Source: Umbelopsis ramanniana AG (taxonomy: Eukaryota > Mucoromycota > Umbelopsidomycetes > Umbelopsidales > Umbelopsidaceae). Taken from it: a stretch of 64,000 nucleotides of DNA. The notes below the pieces were generated by a model. That model was not told the origin of the DNA, did no database searches, and saw nothing but the letters and a program-made list of their open reading frames with translations. The first letter of the stretch is position 1. The number at the start of each line of letters is the position of its first letter. Made by a program: the position numbers and the translations under genes. Shown one piece after another: positions 34,778 to 46,429 of the stretch. The DNA is taken from NCBI RefSeq assembly GCF_025399195.1, contig NW_026252091.1, positions 310,001 through 374,000 on the forward strand, written 5' to 3'.

Positions 34778-35627
34778 CTACAAGCCGAGCGTCTTCCGGG
34801 TATTCGCACGAACAATATCATTATAACGCTCTCTTTGAGATCTCCAAATTTTCTATTTTTCCAATGCATGTGTCAGCAAAACGATAAATTGAAAGGGTCA
34901 TTGAATTGGACGGTTACTTACACAAGCATCAATATTGGCGCCACTCTCATCGTTAGGTTCTATGTTGAGTTCATTAGCATCGTTTTGGCAGCTATCGATA
35001 ATGAAGGTCATGTCCGACTTACCAGCTAGCATGCTGACAACACTCAAAAGGATTTTTTCGACGCTCTGCACAGGACTCCATCGTTCTGAACTGCTTTCAT
35101 ACATATTTGGGTCGTCTCCTGGAGCGTGCAAGATGGATATACATACTGTTCCGTCCTGATATACATTGGGATGGAAAAAATCGCAGGTGAACTTCATGAC
35201 GGGAGGGCTGAGAGGGTAATCTCTTGGGAATTTGAGCGTCGCTGGAAATATTCCTCCTTCGAATGGTGTGCCTTCTGGTCCGCTGAGTACGATCGAAATC
35301 CGTTAGATGTGCAAAGAATATTGCATTCCATATTTACAACATGTACTCACGTAATTAGGGCTTCCCATTCAAAAAAGTTGTCTTCGCTTACAGGGCCTGA
35401 GGAGGGATTAGCGAATATGATAACGGCAACGTCATGGTTCACTCATCGCCGATCTCACCTGCCATGATTCCTTCTGGTGCATTGAGGGTCAGCTCTGTAA
35501 ATGGATTGAATCTTAATTAGAAATCCCTCAACCAGGTAAAGTTCCTTAAAGGTGGATCATCCTTACCTCGGTATTCAGTCATCAAGCGCTTCAACGCTGT
35601 GCTGCCACTGCCCTTGCTATCGTACAT
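34778..35627 (-). CDS. UBC7: E2 ubiquitin-conjugating enzyme, UBC7/UBE2G2 type
   Basis: Six exons, 35627-35567, 35494-35459, 35396-35351, 35282-35023, 34959-34922 and 34852-34778, give 171 residues. The fold is complete: [37 protein letters not shown], the HPN motif in [17 protein letters not shown] with the active-site Cys near residue 95, and then the acidic loop insert [19 protein letters not shown]. That insert is specific to the UBC7/G2 and CDC34-like group. [17 protein letters not shown] closes the family signature. The enzyme works with ER-associated degradation ligases such as Hrd1. Stop is TAG. Confidence 0.93.
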
Positions 35628-35789
35628 TTGGTATGGTTGGGGGGTTCAGAATTGCTGGGCAGAAACCAGTGAAATAGAACTCGGCGGTCTCGTGATCTGT
35701 CTGGGCTAGGGCAACTTAGTTAAGTCACAATTTGACTTTCGGTAGCTGGCAAAAAAAAAAGTGATTCTACAACTTCCAGATCCTGACAC

Positions 35790-36705
35790 ATGCCACCAAA
35801 GAAGCAAATCAAGCTGGCGATTGCTCGACCCAAAAAGGTCGTCAAACAAAAGGAAGATGTCGTCTCGTCGTCAGGAAGCGAGGACGAGAGCGACGCTGTT
35901 GTCGGTAAACTCGACGAACTGGATTCCGACCTGGAAAGCATGGACGGCGACGACGAGTTTTCCGGCGCTGAGGACGATGGTAATGATGCCATGGATCAAG
36001 ACGAAGAAGAAGGTAAATGATCATTCCCTTGAGCCGGCTTATCGTCTTGTAAACTTACCAACCTTTCATTACCAGTCAGACCAAAGAAAGGCAGCAGTGA
36101 CAGCTTTGCTGTTGCTATGACCAAGATTCTCGGCAGCAACTTGAAAGGTTCTGACAGACAGGTAGGAAGCCAAAGCTTTGAAACCACGTTTCGTTTTTCT
36201 GTCTAGGCTAACGGTGATTTTGTGACATAGCAACCCATTCTTGCACGCTCAAAAGGAGCCGAGCGAAAAATCGAAGATGAGAAATTGGAGTATAAGGCAC
36301 GCAAGCTTTTGGCGGCTGAAAAGAAGGCATTGGCATCAAAGGACAGAATCATCCCGGATTATACCACCATGGACTATGAAAAGAAGCTGAGAAAGGTTGC
36401 TACACGTGGTGGTAAGTGGTTTGTTATAGCTGTTCACGCTGTTTCATGATGCTCATCCATTTGCCTTTGCAGTTGTCAAGCTTTTCAATGCTATCCGAAC
36501 ACAACAAAAGGTGACCGATGTCGCTGTTAGTAGAGCAGCTGATACTTCAAGCACATCTCGAGCGATTGAAAAAGCCAAGAATGGTATGTTCATGTCAATA
36601 CAATGAAATGGGACTTTGTATTTGTTTACTAAATTTTTTACTTTTGTAGTCTCTACTATGCCCAAGTCTAGCTTCCTTGAGCTATTGAAGACTGGTACAT
36701 CATAA
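35790..36705 (+). CDS. RRP15: Ribosomal RNA-processing protein 15 (Rrp15)
   Basis: Five exons, 35790-36012, 36076-36161, 36231-36411, 36473-36583 and 36650-36705, give 218 residues. An acidic disordered N-terminus (SSSGSEDESD, DEEE) is followed by the Rrp15 core: FAVAMTKILGSNLK, QPILARSKGAERKIEDEKLE, YKARKLLAAEKKA, YEKKLRKVATRGVVKLFNAI and the closing SSFLELLKTG. It is a nucleolar factor needed for 27S pre-rRNA and 60S subunit formation. The gene is divergent from the UBC7 gene; the two ATGs are about 160 nt apart, so they likely share a promoter. Confidence 0.9.
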
Positions 36706-36950
36706 ATTCTGACACCGTCTCAGTCATCTTGTTCCATGTTTTCTGCCATTACATATACATGATGGCAGCCTTGATAGATTCAAATCGCTTTTTCATGCAC
36801 GTGTACAATATTCATTCTCTCCTTCCATGCAAAATCTCTCTCTCAGGGGACAAAATTTCTCTTTCTTTAATTTTTATAAAGGTTACTTGCTACATCTCTA
36901 TTATATGAAGTTAGTGACATTTAAGAGCGCCACAGGTATGGATGGTAAAA

Positions 36951-38207
36951 TTAGGCCGCTCCCAACGGGTAAGGGGCGATGTCTTCAATTACAGGTTTGG
37001 CGATACCCATAATTTCGGCCTCTAGATCGTAGATCAAGTACATGTGTCGAAGGACGGTTAAACCAAGAATATATTCATCCACGCTTTTGGCGACAAGGAG
37101 CCCAAGGGTACAAACGGTATTGTTATTATCAAGTTGCGGGATAATAAGGTCTGCGACGGGTATATTGAAGGAAGTGATTGAATCTTCAGGCGACTGGGTT
37201 GAATTAGTGAAGTTGATTTCAAATTTCTGGGTCGAGTTCAGGAGTGAACATGGCATGTTGTAACTACTATTGTCTGCTGTTGTAGCATTTTCATACAGAG
37301 ATTTGGCCAACTTTTCGACAATATCACCGGGGAGATAACTGAACGTAGCTCCGGTGTCCATTGTAAATGCTTGAGGTTTGTCCTTGATTTTATAGGACTG
37401 ATGTGCATCGTCTCCCTTCAGAGTAAATGAGTCCACCAGAAGATTCCACCAAATAAACCCACCCTCATTGTTTATATTGTAGTATGGTGCGACCTTGATA
37501 ATATCAATGTCGCCCGTGAACATCGAGTCATCGATGCCTCCTATGGTGAGCGATCCAGAGTATCCTTTCTTATAAAGGCTACCCAAGTGTATGGAAAAAA
37601 CTGGGTAAGGAATCAGCCCATCTTCATACAGAGTGTATATAAAAGGTCTAGCACCTTTAACATTGGCGGCTTTACCCAGAGTGGTGCCATCGGCTGGACC
37701 CAAACCAATGATGCCTTCTCTGTATGGGGTGGAGGTGGGGGCTTCGGTGCTGTTCACAGCCATGAAGACAGCAGCAAAGAGCTGTTTCTCAATGGTATAT
37801 CCGGCAATACTCAATTTATCATAACCATAAAAGCCTTCATCGGAGCCCAGTGCGTACGTAATGTTGAATGGAATGGAAGCATTTTTGTAGGTCGACGATT
37901 TGCTGGCATCATATTTCGCTCCAGGACAACCTGCTCCGGCAGAACAGGCCATTGAAGGGACCCATAAGTCACTACTCCCGGTATCGACATGTAGGGTGAA
38001 ATGCTGCGGGGGAGTTCCGATATCAGCATCTATGATGTAGGCTGTAGGCTGCTCATTATACAATGTCTGGGTGTTGATATTGCGTTTAATAATTCCCGTG
38101 GTGGCTCGACGCAACGGAACTGTGATTGCCTTTGAAGTGGACTGCAAAGGCAGGGCAACTGCTACGGTAGCAAGCGACAGGCTGCTCACTAAAAGAAACA
38201 GTTTCAT
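36951..38207 (-). CDS. Secreted aspartic protease (A1 pepsin family)
   Basis: Intronless, 418 residues. A signal peptide (MKLFLLVSSLSLATVAVALP) and a propeptide with RR and KR sites precede the catalytic core. Active-site Asp motifs are HVDTGSSDLWVPS (Asp ~75) and FTMDTGATFSYLP. Several N-glycosylation sequons occur. There is no GPI tail. It is more distant from the two proteases at 30.5-33.6 kb: the first site is followed by MACSAGAGCPGA, and the loop near residue 180 is longer. A minus-strand TATAAAA at 38254-38260 lies about 47 nt upstream of the ATG. Confidence 0.88.
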   Translation of the reverse strand: MKLFLLVSSLSLATVAVALPLQSTSKAITVPLRRATTGIIKRNINTQTLYNEQPTAYIIDADIGTPPQHFTLHVDTGSSDLWVPSMACSAGAGCPGAKYDASKSSTYKNASIPFNITYALGSDEGFYGYDKLSIAGYTIEKQLFAAVFMAVNSTEAPTSTPYREGIIGLGPADGTTLGKAANVKGARPFIYTLYEDGLIPYPVFSIHLGSLYKKGYSGSLTIGGIDDSMFTGDIDIIKVAPYYNINNEGGFIWWNLLVDSFTLKGDDAHQSYKIKDKPQAFTMDTGATFSYLPGDIVEKLAKSLYENATTADNSSYNMPCSLLNSTQKFEINFTNSTQSPEDSITSFNIPVADLIIPQLDNNNTVCTLGLLVAKSVDEYILGLTVLRHMYLIYDLEAEIMGIAKPVIEDIAPYPLGAA

Positions 38208-38253
38208 ATGATTAGAAAGAAGAACCGTGGAAAAGATGTGTGAATCGATTGGG

Positions 38254-38260
38254 TTTTATA
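38254..38260 (-). promoter_or_regulatory. TATA element of the third aspartic protease gene
   Basis: TATAAAA on the minus strand lies 47 nt upstream of the ATG at 38207. Such tight spacing is seen at several genes in this window. Confidence 0.5.
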
Positions 38261-38601
38261 AATGGTCATGGAGTGGCTCATCAATGGACTGTGTCGGCAA
38301 ACATGTCCCCAGAATTGGTAATGATGATTGAGGCGCGCCGAAATTGTGCAACATAGGCTGACATGTCTTGCTTGAATTGTGAAGATTCGACTGTATTTAT
38401 AGAACCGGAAACGAAGTACAGGTTTGTATGTGTTTTTATTATTATGTTGTGGGTGTAAATGAGAAATATGTGAGAGTTGGGAAATTGCATGAAAAAATGA
38501 GTATTGCTGACTTATGGTTGTTTTCTTCTTTTTTTTTTTTTTTCGGAGTACAGGTTTGAAAAAACAAGGTACGAAGTCATTACAATGTCATACAACAGCA
38601 G

Positions 38602-40132
38602 CTAAAGCAACAGGAAGCAGACACAACCAACTAGGGCAAAACCGGTAATCGGATGAAGTGATGCTGAGCCACTAGTAATTGGACTGCCGCTATTTGAGCC
38701 ACCTTTACTTGGACTGCCACTTGAAGCAGCTGCAGAAGCTGAAGCTGTTGCGACGTTGCTGCTACTGGTTAAATTGGTCCATGAAGCGGAAGCCATGCCA
38801 ACAACATGGTTTTCAAAATCGTGCACTACGTAAACCGACTGCAAAAAGGTATCACCAAGCAAGTAAGTGCCTAGCGCCGTAATATCTATGGGGACAATAC
38901 CCCAAAGGCAGGTTTGAGCTGTGCTAATAGAGTTGGAGTCAGCTGGAAGAACCAAAGAAGAAATAGGAGCACTTAGGATTACGGCATTGCTGCTGTCGGT
39001 AGCGTTTCCGAAAGCAAAATCCACCGTCCCAGTGGACGAGGCGAGACTGCAGTCCACAATGTATATGCCCTGTACATATACTGCGTTGGGAGCAATGGCT
39101 TCCAACATGTTGACGACCGCTTGCTGGGGCATATAAGAAAGCGTGGTACCAGTGTCGAGGGCAACGATTTCGCCAGCTTTGCCCAGCAAATTACTGCTTT
39201 GCTTGCCGTTGATCGTGGCAGCGAGCCCAACTAAAAGAAGGTTCCAGTGATAATAATTGGCGGTTGTATTCGGGTAAGTTTCCATCTGTACCTGTAACCA
39301 TTGGAGGTTACCAGAGAATTTCGTGCTATCTGTACCGCCAAATGTAACCTGTCCTGTTTCACCTGTCGCGCTTCTTGGACCAAGGTAAACTGAGAAAATA
39401 GGCTGGGGGATTTGATTCTGCTTCCAAAGAGCAAACACAAAAGGATCATATTCGGCTTTGCGCGTTTTGTATGCATATGTCAAGCTAGGGAAAGCTAAGC
39501 CCAAAAGCCCATTCAAATAGGGTTCTCCGACTACGGGAATAGAGTTGTTGGCAGCACTACTGATGACGCCAAACGTCAAATTTTGTACCTGGTATCCACC
39601 AAGCGTTACAGTATCTCTACCATAAGTGCCGTTATCGCTTCCTACTCCATAAACCAAGCTGATAGGGTCAGTTGTTGCAACAAACGTAGTGGATGCTTGT
39701 GGGTTGAAAAGCGTAGAGTAGCATTCGGTCTTTGGACAACTCGGCCCAGGTACCCATAGTTCAGTGGAGCCGGTATCAAGGATAACTGAGAAATTCTGAC
39801 CTAAAAAGAAAGGACCGAGGGTTTGAAAAGATGAGTGAATTGACACAACCTGCACCAAGAAAAGGATGTGCGAGTCGGCCTTTCATTTTTCTTTTTCAAC
39901 TTTTTAAAAAAATAAAATTATCACATTCTGTACCTGGGGTTCCAATGCTCAAATCAATAGCATAGGCACCTTGCATTACAGCATTATAAATTGGTACTGA
40001 ATTTGAGAGTGCTCGTCGACTTATTTGTTTCGATGATCGTTGAGTGTATCTGAGCGGAAAGTGAATAGGATCTACAGCGGCAACCACGCTGAAGCTTGCA
40101 GACAAGATGACTGCCCAGAGGATCATTGCCAT
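38602..40132 (-). CDS. GPI-anchored aspartic protease (yapsin-like)
   Basis: Exon 1 is 40132-39934 and exon 2 is 39800-38602; the 133-nt intron falls at the GTPG|QNF strand just before the first active site. The protein has 465 residues. A signal peptide (MAMILWAVILSASFSVVAAV) and a propeptide with RR sites precede SVILDTGSTELWVPGP (Asp ~75) and the second site VALDTGTTLSYMP. The tail is Ser/Gly-rich (SGSPSKGGSNSGSP) with a hydrophobic end (HPITGFALVGCVCFLLL), a GPI-anchor signal. It should be bound to the plasma membrane or wall and process surface proteins. It is a close paralog of the gene at 41023-42574, with the same intron position. Confidence 0.88.
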
Positions 40133-41022
40133 CGTGAAGGTGACGGAAGGAAGGTGAAAGGAGGAGAAGGGTGAGTGAGGAAGGGAAAGAGTTGTTTGAG
40201 CGTTGAATGGTTGCCGCGAGAAAAACATTTAAAACACCATTTGTATCGGTGTAACAGCATTTCCAGAAATTCATACAGCACCAGAATTCCGGCAAATCAC
40301 CTACATCATGACAAAGGCCGCTCCTGAGACAACATAAATATTGTATAGCTTCAAGCCTGAAACTTGACACCACTCATCGGCGACAACGACAACCTATCCT
40401 CACCAAGGGGTCAATTACACGGTCTTGTGTACCGATGCATGAAACCCTTGTGTGTCTGGACAGTGATGAGAGAAGCAAGCGATCGCACTGCTTATTCGTA
40501 ATTTGAAAGACGTAACGGTTCAGCACTCAAATTACCCAGTATGGATCACATTGGGGAAAATACTCCACGAACATTTGATAATTTCTTTACCATCGAAAGA
40601 CAAGGTCTGTGTTGGCGTGTAACATGGAAAAATAGCCCCCGATGTACCCAGGATAAATGGGATTCAACCAGCCTCGGCAACCGTACCTCTTGGTAACGTT
40701 ATCATGGTGCCAAGTCATAGAGCTCAGTTTTACATTGTCACAATGTGCCGCCGCGTTTCGATTTCAATATGAATCAGCTCCTGTCAAAACTGAAGCAAAG
40801 GTCATTTGTATGAATAGTACTGTACTGGTATTACTGCCACAAGCAAAAGAAGGGCATTACGCCTGTTTTAAGAAAAAGACAAAAGAGCTGTTTTCAGGCA
40901 GTACAAATCGCCAGGGTATCATTATTGCTGGTTACGTATGAAAAAAAATGAACAGAGTCAGCCGTTAAAGCCTATAGAATACAACAGTTACCATCAACAA
41001 CGGGTTACAATACAATTCTACT
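40133..41022. other. Intergenic between two GPI protease genes
   Basis: About 890 nt holding the promoter of the protease at 38602-40132 and the 3' end of its paralog. No coding motif, tRNA or repeat was found. Confidence 0.45.
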
Positions 41023-42574
41023 TTACAACAAAAGGCAGACACAGGCAACCAAAGCTAAGGAAGTCAGCATTCTAATGGCGGCACCACTGACGCTTTGCGC
41101 ATTGCTTATATGAACCGGGTTAGATCCGGGTGTGGAGGAAGTTCCACTGGTACCAGTCGCTGAGCCCCCAGAACTGGTGGCGGTCGAGTTTGTCCATGAT
41201 GCGGCAGCAATGCCAACAGAATAGTTCACAAAGTCGTGAACAACATACACAGATTGCAAGAAAGTGTCACCGAGCAAATATACACCATCTTCTGGGAGAA
41301 TACCCCATACGCATTGTGTTGCTGTAGAAGGTGAAAGAGAGTCTAAAGGAATGACGAGGGATGAGATAGAGGCACTGATGACGGTGGCGCCACTGCCTCC
41401 GGTGGTGTTTGCAAACGCGAAATCAATTGTTCCAGTAGAGGAAGCAAGACTGCAGTCGACGTAGAAACCACCCTGTGTATAAATAGCGGACGGGTCAACG
41501 TTTGTCAACATGTTTGCTACCGCAGTGTAAGGCATGAATGAAAAGGTAGTGCCAGTATCCAGAAGAGTTACAGCGCCAGATGTACCCAGCAAATTAGAGG
41601 TTTGTTTGCCATTCACCGTAGCAGCCAATCCGACCAGCAAAATGTTCCAGTGATAGTAATTTGCTGTGGTTGCAGAATCAGCTTCTTTTTGAACCTGTAG
41701 CCAATTGAGACTGCCAGAATACTTTGAGGTGTCTACGCCGCCAAATGTAATGAGTCCTGTTTCCCCTTCAATGAGTCTTGATCCAAGATAAATGGAGAAA
41801 ATGGATTGAGGGATCTGCTTTGCCTTCCACAAGGCAAAGATAAACGGATCGTATTGAAATTGTAGTGTTTCTGAGGAATACGTCAGGGTTGGGAATGCAA
41901 GACCGAAGACGCCATTCAAATAAGGCTCTCCAGACACTGGAGAACTGTTGTTTGCAGTGGCTTCGATAACTCCAAATGTCATATTGGGAGTGGTGTATGG
42001 ACCAATAGTAACAGTATCTCTACCATAGGTACCGTTGAAGCTTCCAAGGGTATAGGTGAGGTCGATGGGGTTGGTAGTTGCAACGTAGGTGGTTGACAAT
42101 GATGTGTTGAACAATGAGTCGAAGCATTCTGTTTTAGGGCATAATGGTCCAGGGACCCATAATTCAGTTGAACCAGTATCGATGATGACGGTAAAGTTTT
42201 GAGCTGTTAGGAAAATCGGCCGATTAGGAACGGTGACCGCAATAAAAAAATAGAAGGGGGTAAAATGAAAATCCGAGTGGCAACTTCAGTGGCGGTGCCA
42301 AGCCAAAGCACAATAACAAATGAAAAAGAAAAAATAGATTTGACTGCGTGATGCGAGAAATTTTTAAAGTACCTGGCGTTCCAATGGTTAAATCTATACC
42401 GTATCCTCCTTGTCTAGCGGCGTTGTATAGTTGGACTGGGCTAGCGGTTGCACGTCGATTGAGTGATTTATGATATCCTTCGGTTCGTCTAAGGGGAAGG
42501 TGGATTGGGTCGGCCGCACTAGTAACGCCTATGGTGGCTAACAAAGCAATAGCCCAGACGGATATTGCCACCAT
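41023..42574 (-). CDS. GPI-anchored aspartic protease (yapsin-like), paralog
   Basis: Exon 1 is 42574-42373 and exon 2 is 42203-41023; the intron is 169 nt. The protein has 460 residues. A signal peptide (MVAISVWAIALLATIGVTSA), a propeptide with RR sites, VIIDTGSTELWVPGP and TLLDTGTTFSFMP give a complete A1 peptidase. The tail GSATGTSGTSSTPGSNP and hydrophobic end (RMLTSLALVACVCLLL) indicate a GPI anchor. The intron position is identical to the neighbouring gene, so the pair arose by tandem duplication. Confidence 0.88.
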
Positions 42575-43202
42575 TATATTGAAGGGAGGGGAGAAATGTT
42601 ACTTGACGGAGGTGGAGGAGTAAGAGAGACGAAGGTGCGAAGCGAATTAGAAAACCATGAAAAAGATATTTTTGTGCTCAGTGTAACCCAATCGGAAAGG
42701 GAAATAGAGACCGTACCAGCCCGAGGTACGCCTGTTATGGCTGGCAAACACGCTTCGTACACAATATGAGACAAAGCATTCAAAAAAGCATAAATTAAGT
42801 AAGAAAACATCTTTGTTCTTCAAACCACATCATTGACTGTAAAATAAAATAAAAAGAAAAGAGAATCAACCGGTGTTCCAAAATGAAAATAAACAGTATT
42901 GGGTATGCACAGAAAACGAATAAAAAATGAAGCGGAGAAAGGGAAAAGCTTATATGACAGAAGGGCTAGGTAACAAGAAAAGTCAAGTTGATGAATATGT
43001 GTTCTTCTTCAAGACTCCCCACATAATTGATAAGTCATTGCCGAGAGGTGAATATAACAAAGTTAAGAATAAGCGAGAACAAGAAGGGAGATATTTACAG
43101 TTAGGGTGAGATAAGACGTGGATGGGGGGTAAAATGGATGTAATAAGGTCGCCAGTCAGAGATGTTCGCATGCATAAATAACAAAATGGCTGGAAATTCC
43201 AC
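42575..43202. other. Intergenic, promoter of protease and 3' end of SET gene
   Basis: About 630 nt without coding signature. A-rich tracts occur near 42838-42860. Confidence 0.45.
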
Positions 43203-45658
43203 CTACTCGCCAAACACTTGACGTAAAGCACTGACAGTGTCCAGCATGCCAGTATGGATGACGGGCTTTTGAGGTCGTTGTCGTCTCGAGTATGTAACGG
43301 GTTTTTCAACGGAGACAAGAGGTGTGAAAAGATCATCGTCCTCGTCCCTAAGAACATCCTGAACTTGATCTCTAGATTCAAACTGGAGTACAGGCTCTGA
43401 CGTCGTCGTCGGCAGCGGCACAGTGCTGCTTACCTCCTTGACTTTCTTGGCTTTCATCTTTCGTTTTGGCCATTCTTGGTTAAAGATCGTAAAATGACGC
43501 TCACATCGTGGACAGCGTTTTGGGAACCAGTCAATGAAAACAGCGCTGGGGCTCCACGTCCAAGTGGCTAATTCAGTAGCTACAGGGTCACTGGCGTCAG
43601 TGGATTCCTTCTGTGCCAATGGTTTGTCACATGCGAGACATCGAAGTTCCTGCTTTGATCCTCGTCTACGAGCCATCATCCATTTATTTGACGATTCCCT
43701 ACTCATGGATGGTCGTTCATTTGATGATACAGAGCTTGGTGGTGTGTCAGCGTCACTTTCTTCCGATAATAAGTCTGAATCGATCGACGATAAATCAGAT
43801 ATACCATCATCAAATTCATCAAAATTGGACAAGACATCGTCAAACAGGGAATCTTCGAAAGCTTCGATATCTCGCATGTGCTCTGATTCCTTGGCTTCTT
43901 GCTTCACAGGCTCCACCATCTCCTTGGTCGGTTGAATGAAATTGGGTGTTGCAGCAGCAGCCACACGTTGACTTTGTGCCTGCATAAATTCCACATCCAT
44001 AATGGCATCACATAACAAATCAAGAGGACTACCAGAATGGACACGCTGGTGACTGGATGCCCGAGGTGCGCTTGATTTTTGATCCACAGCAACAACAGTC
44101 GTGATAGAAGTTGTTGCAGTGGCGGCGGCGGCAGCAGCAGCAGCAGCTTCCTTTTTCGCTTTTTCTTCTTCAGAACACAAAAACCCAATAGACATAACAA
44201 GTGGTTGATTGTGAACCGTCGGACTTGGTGGTTCTACTTTGAATGTGGTTTCGCTGTGTTGCTCATGTTCCTTCGTGGGGGTTTGCTCAAAATCATTATC
44301 GGACAGATCAGATATAGTGGCACTAGATTCCCGAGAAGCGAATGGTGCGCTCGGTGCGCAGGCTCTTTTAGGTGACAGAGGCTCAACGTCATATTCTACA
44401 ATATGCCAAAGATCAGTAACCCCACTCCTGTACGCAATGATCTCACATCTCCCTCACCTTCATAATTTGCCGATTTTCGCTTACGTCCACTTCGGCGATT
44501 TTGATTTTCGAAAACAGGATCTTCGGATACATCTGTGTCTTTCTCCTCGGCAAAGGCACCTTGACCATTTCTGATACCATGAAACCAATTTTTTTTTAAG
44601 TTAAGTACATAAGCGGAAGGTATGCCGGTTCTAGATCGGGTGAGCTGGCCTTACCTTTCACAAGTGACACATCGGCACTCACAATTATTCTCTCCGAAAT
44701 AGTGCGTTCCATAGAAAGTGGTTAATTCCTCACCGCATTTGACATTCTTGATCAGTTTGAATGTAATGCCATTCTGACCACTTGCAATGAATTTACAGTT
44801 GGATTCACAATCATGCTAGTTAGACGAAAAGAGTAGGTCAGTAGGCTGGATTTGCAGAGGGGGTGTTGCACCAAATGAGGTAAAATGGTGCAACACAACA
44901 GACGAAGGGGCGACAGGAAGGGTTAACTCACATTGAAAAAACGGGCAGGACCGAGGAACAAACAACTACAACCTTTGCGAGTTGAATACATGACGCTGAA
45001 ATCTCTATCACCTAGTTTCAATTCCGCATCATCTTTTGCGTTCAAAGAAGCGATGGCGCCAGTACATAGTCTCAATTCGTCACCAACCATCCAATCCTTC
45101 GTCGCTATGACACAAGCCTCTGTACGTTTGGTTGTACTGTATCGCTTGGTTTCACTGATTTCATACCCTGCGTTTGGTAGATACCTATTGTTCACCAAGA
45201 AGAGAATCAGTAAAAAAACGGAGATTACAAAAGCTTGTACGTGGGAAGGGAAAAAAAAGTGCCCAGGGGGGAAATTTTTTGAGCTTGATTTCCACACCGC
45301 TTACTCACATGGACAGATAACGCTTCATATGTTGAACAAACTCTAGGTGCTGCCTTGGCGTCTTGTTGGCTAAATAGCTCTTGAAGTACTCCATGCTAAA
45401 TCGAAAGTAGGGCCATTAAACAATGTGTCAATTGACGCGTCTCCCGTTTGCTACTTACGCTAGGAATTCGTTAACAGCGTCATTCAGCTTGCCTTTGTGC
45501 AGGACGTTGCGCTGAATAATATCAAGCACTTTGTTGGCAGGTATACGTGGCCGTCGATGGTCAGTATTCATTTTCACAGTATTGAACCATAGAAAAAGTG
45601 CATCAAGAAAGATGTCTGTGAACAGATCGTCATACTTTGAAAGTAAGGCGAAGTCCAT
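43203..45658 (-). CDS. SET9: SUV420/Set9-type histone H4-Lys20 methyltransferase
   Basis: Six exons, 45658-45459, 45395-45309, 45184-44932, 44815-44655, 44570-44458 and 44395-43203, give 668 residues. The N-terminal helical region (FALLSKYDDLFTDIFLDALF) and MKRYLSMYLPNAGYEISETK lead into a SET domain, about residues 97-230: LCTGAIASL, CLFLGPARFFNHDCESNCKF, VKCGEELTTFYGTHYFGENN and the post-SET Cys cluster CECRCVTCE. These are hallmark features of the SUV420/Set9 group, which methylates H4K20 in chromatin. The C-terminal ~390 residues are disordered, with a poly-Ala tract and four Cys in CxxC pairs (LRCLACDKP, KRCPRCERHF) that may form a zinc ribbon. Confidence 0.92.
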
Positions 45659-46429
45659 GATTGCGTGTGGGTGAATGGGGAGGGGGAGAGATTAGAGAGG
45701 TCAACACAACAGCAGCAATTATGAAAGGTAGTAAAAAAGAAGTGTAGACAAAACGAAAAGAAAAAGATCGCTGGCTTAAGCCGTGGATTTCAAGTGAGAG
45801 ACAAAAAAGCAATGGGTTTAAAAATGGAAGTGAGTGAAAAATGATCTCATTGAAAGCCAGGTCCTCTGTTGATTTGTGTCGTTTGCCATATTTGAACGCC
45901 AGACCGATTCTGAGCACACCAATGAAATCTGGCTCAGCTTTGGTAAAACCTATCTTCAAATAAAACCAGTTTCATAGTATTATTCCATGCATATTTCATC
46001 TTCATGTTCGCTGGCTGGACGGACCATGATGATGACGATGTTACAAAACTTTTCCCAAATGGGAACCGGTGCAACGCTCTATGGCTTTATCGCAAGGGCT
46101 GCAGTGTAGTTTTTTTTTTTTTTGACGTGAACGTGCTTGTCATATGCTATAGCAGGGGGTTGGGTCACGGCTATGATAAGTGAAGATCACACTGCTATTT
46201 TCATTTTTATAAGTATATAAAAGCATTTAGAAGAAGAGTCAGGCCAGATCGAAGCAGCGTCTGCTCTCTGGCATTTTCATCAAAGGGAAACTTTAAAAGT
46301 TGCATGCATGTGGATATGGGACTGGTCACTGGGTGGAAGAAAGCGGCCAGAATTTTTTACATGATTGGCTGGCCATCCCCTCAGCGCCAATTATTTCTTT
46401 GCGTTCCTTTCTTTAAGCAATCACCACCC
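45659..46429. promoter_or_regulatory. Divergent promoter region of SET9-like and HutD-aspartoacylase genes
   Basis: About 770 nt between two divergent ATGs. A TATATAAAA at 46214-46222 serves the plus-strand gene. A T tract is at about 46110-46123. No coding segment was recognised. Confidence 0.45.
46214..46222 (+). promoter_or_regulatory. TATA element of the HutD-aspartoacylase gene
   Basis: TATATAAAA lies 90 nt before the upstream ATG (46304) and 216 nt before the chosen ATG (46430). If transcription begins about 30 nt downstream, the 46304 ATG would be inside the mRNA, so the start is not settled. Confidence 0.45.
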
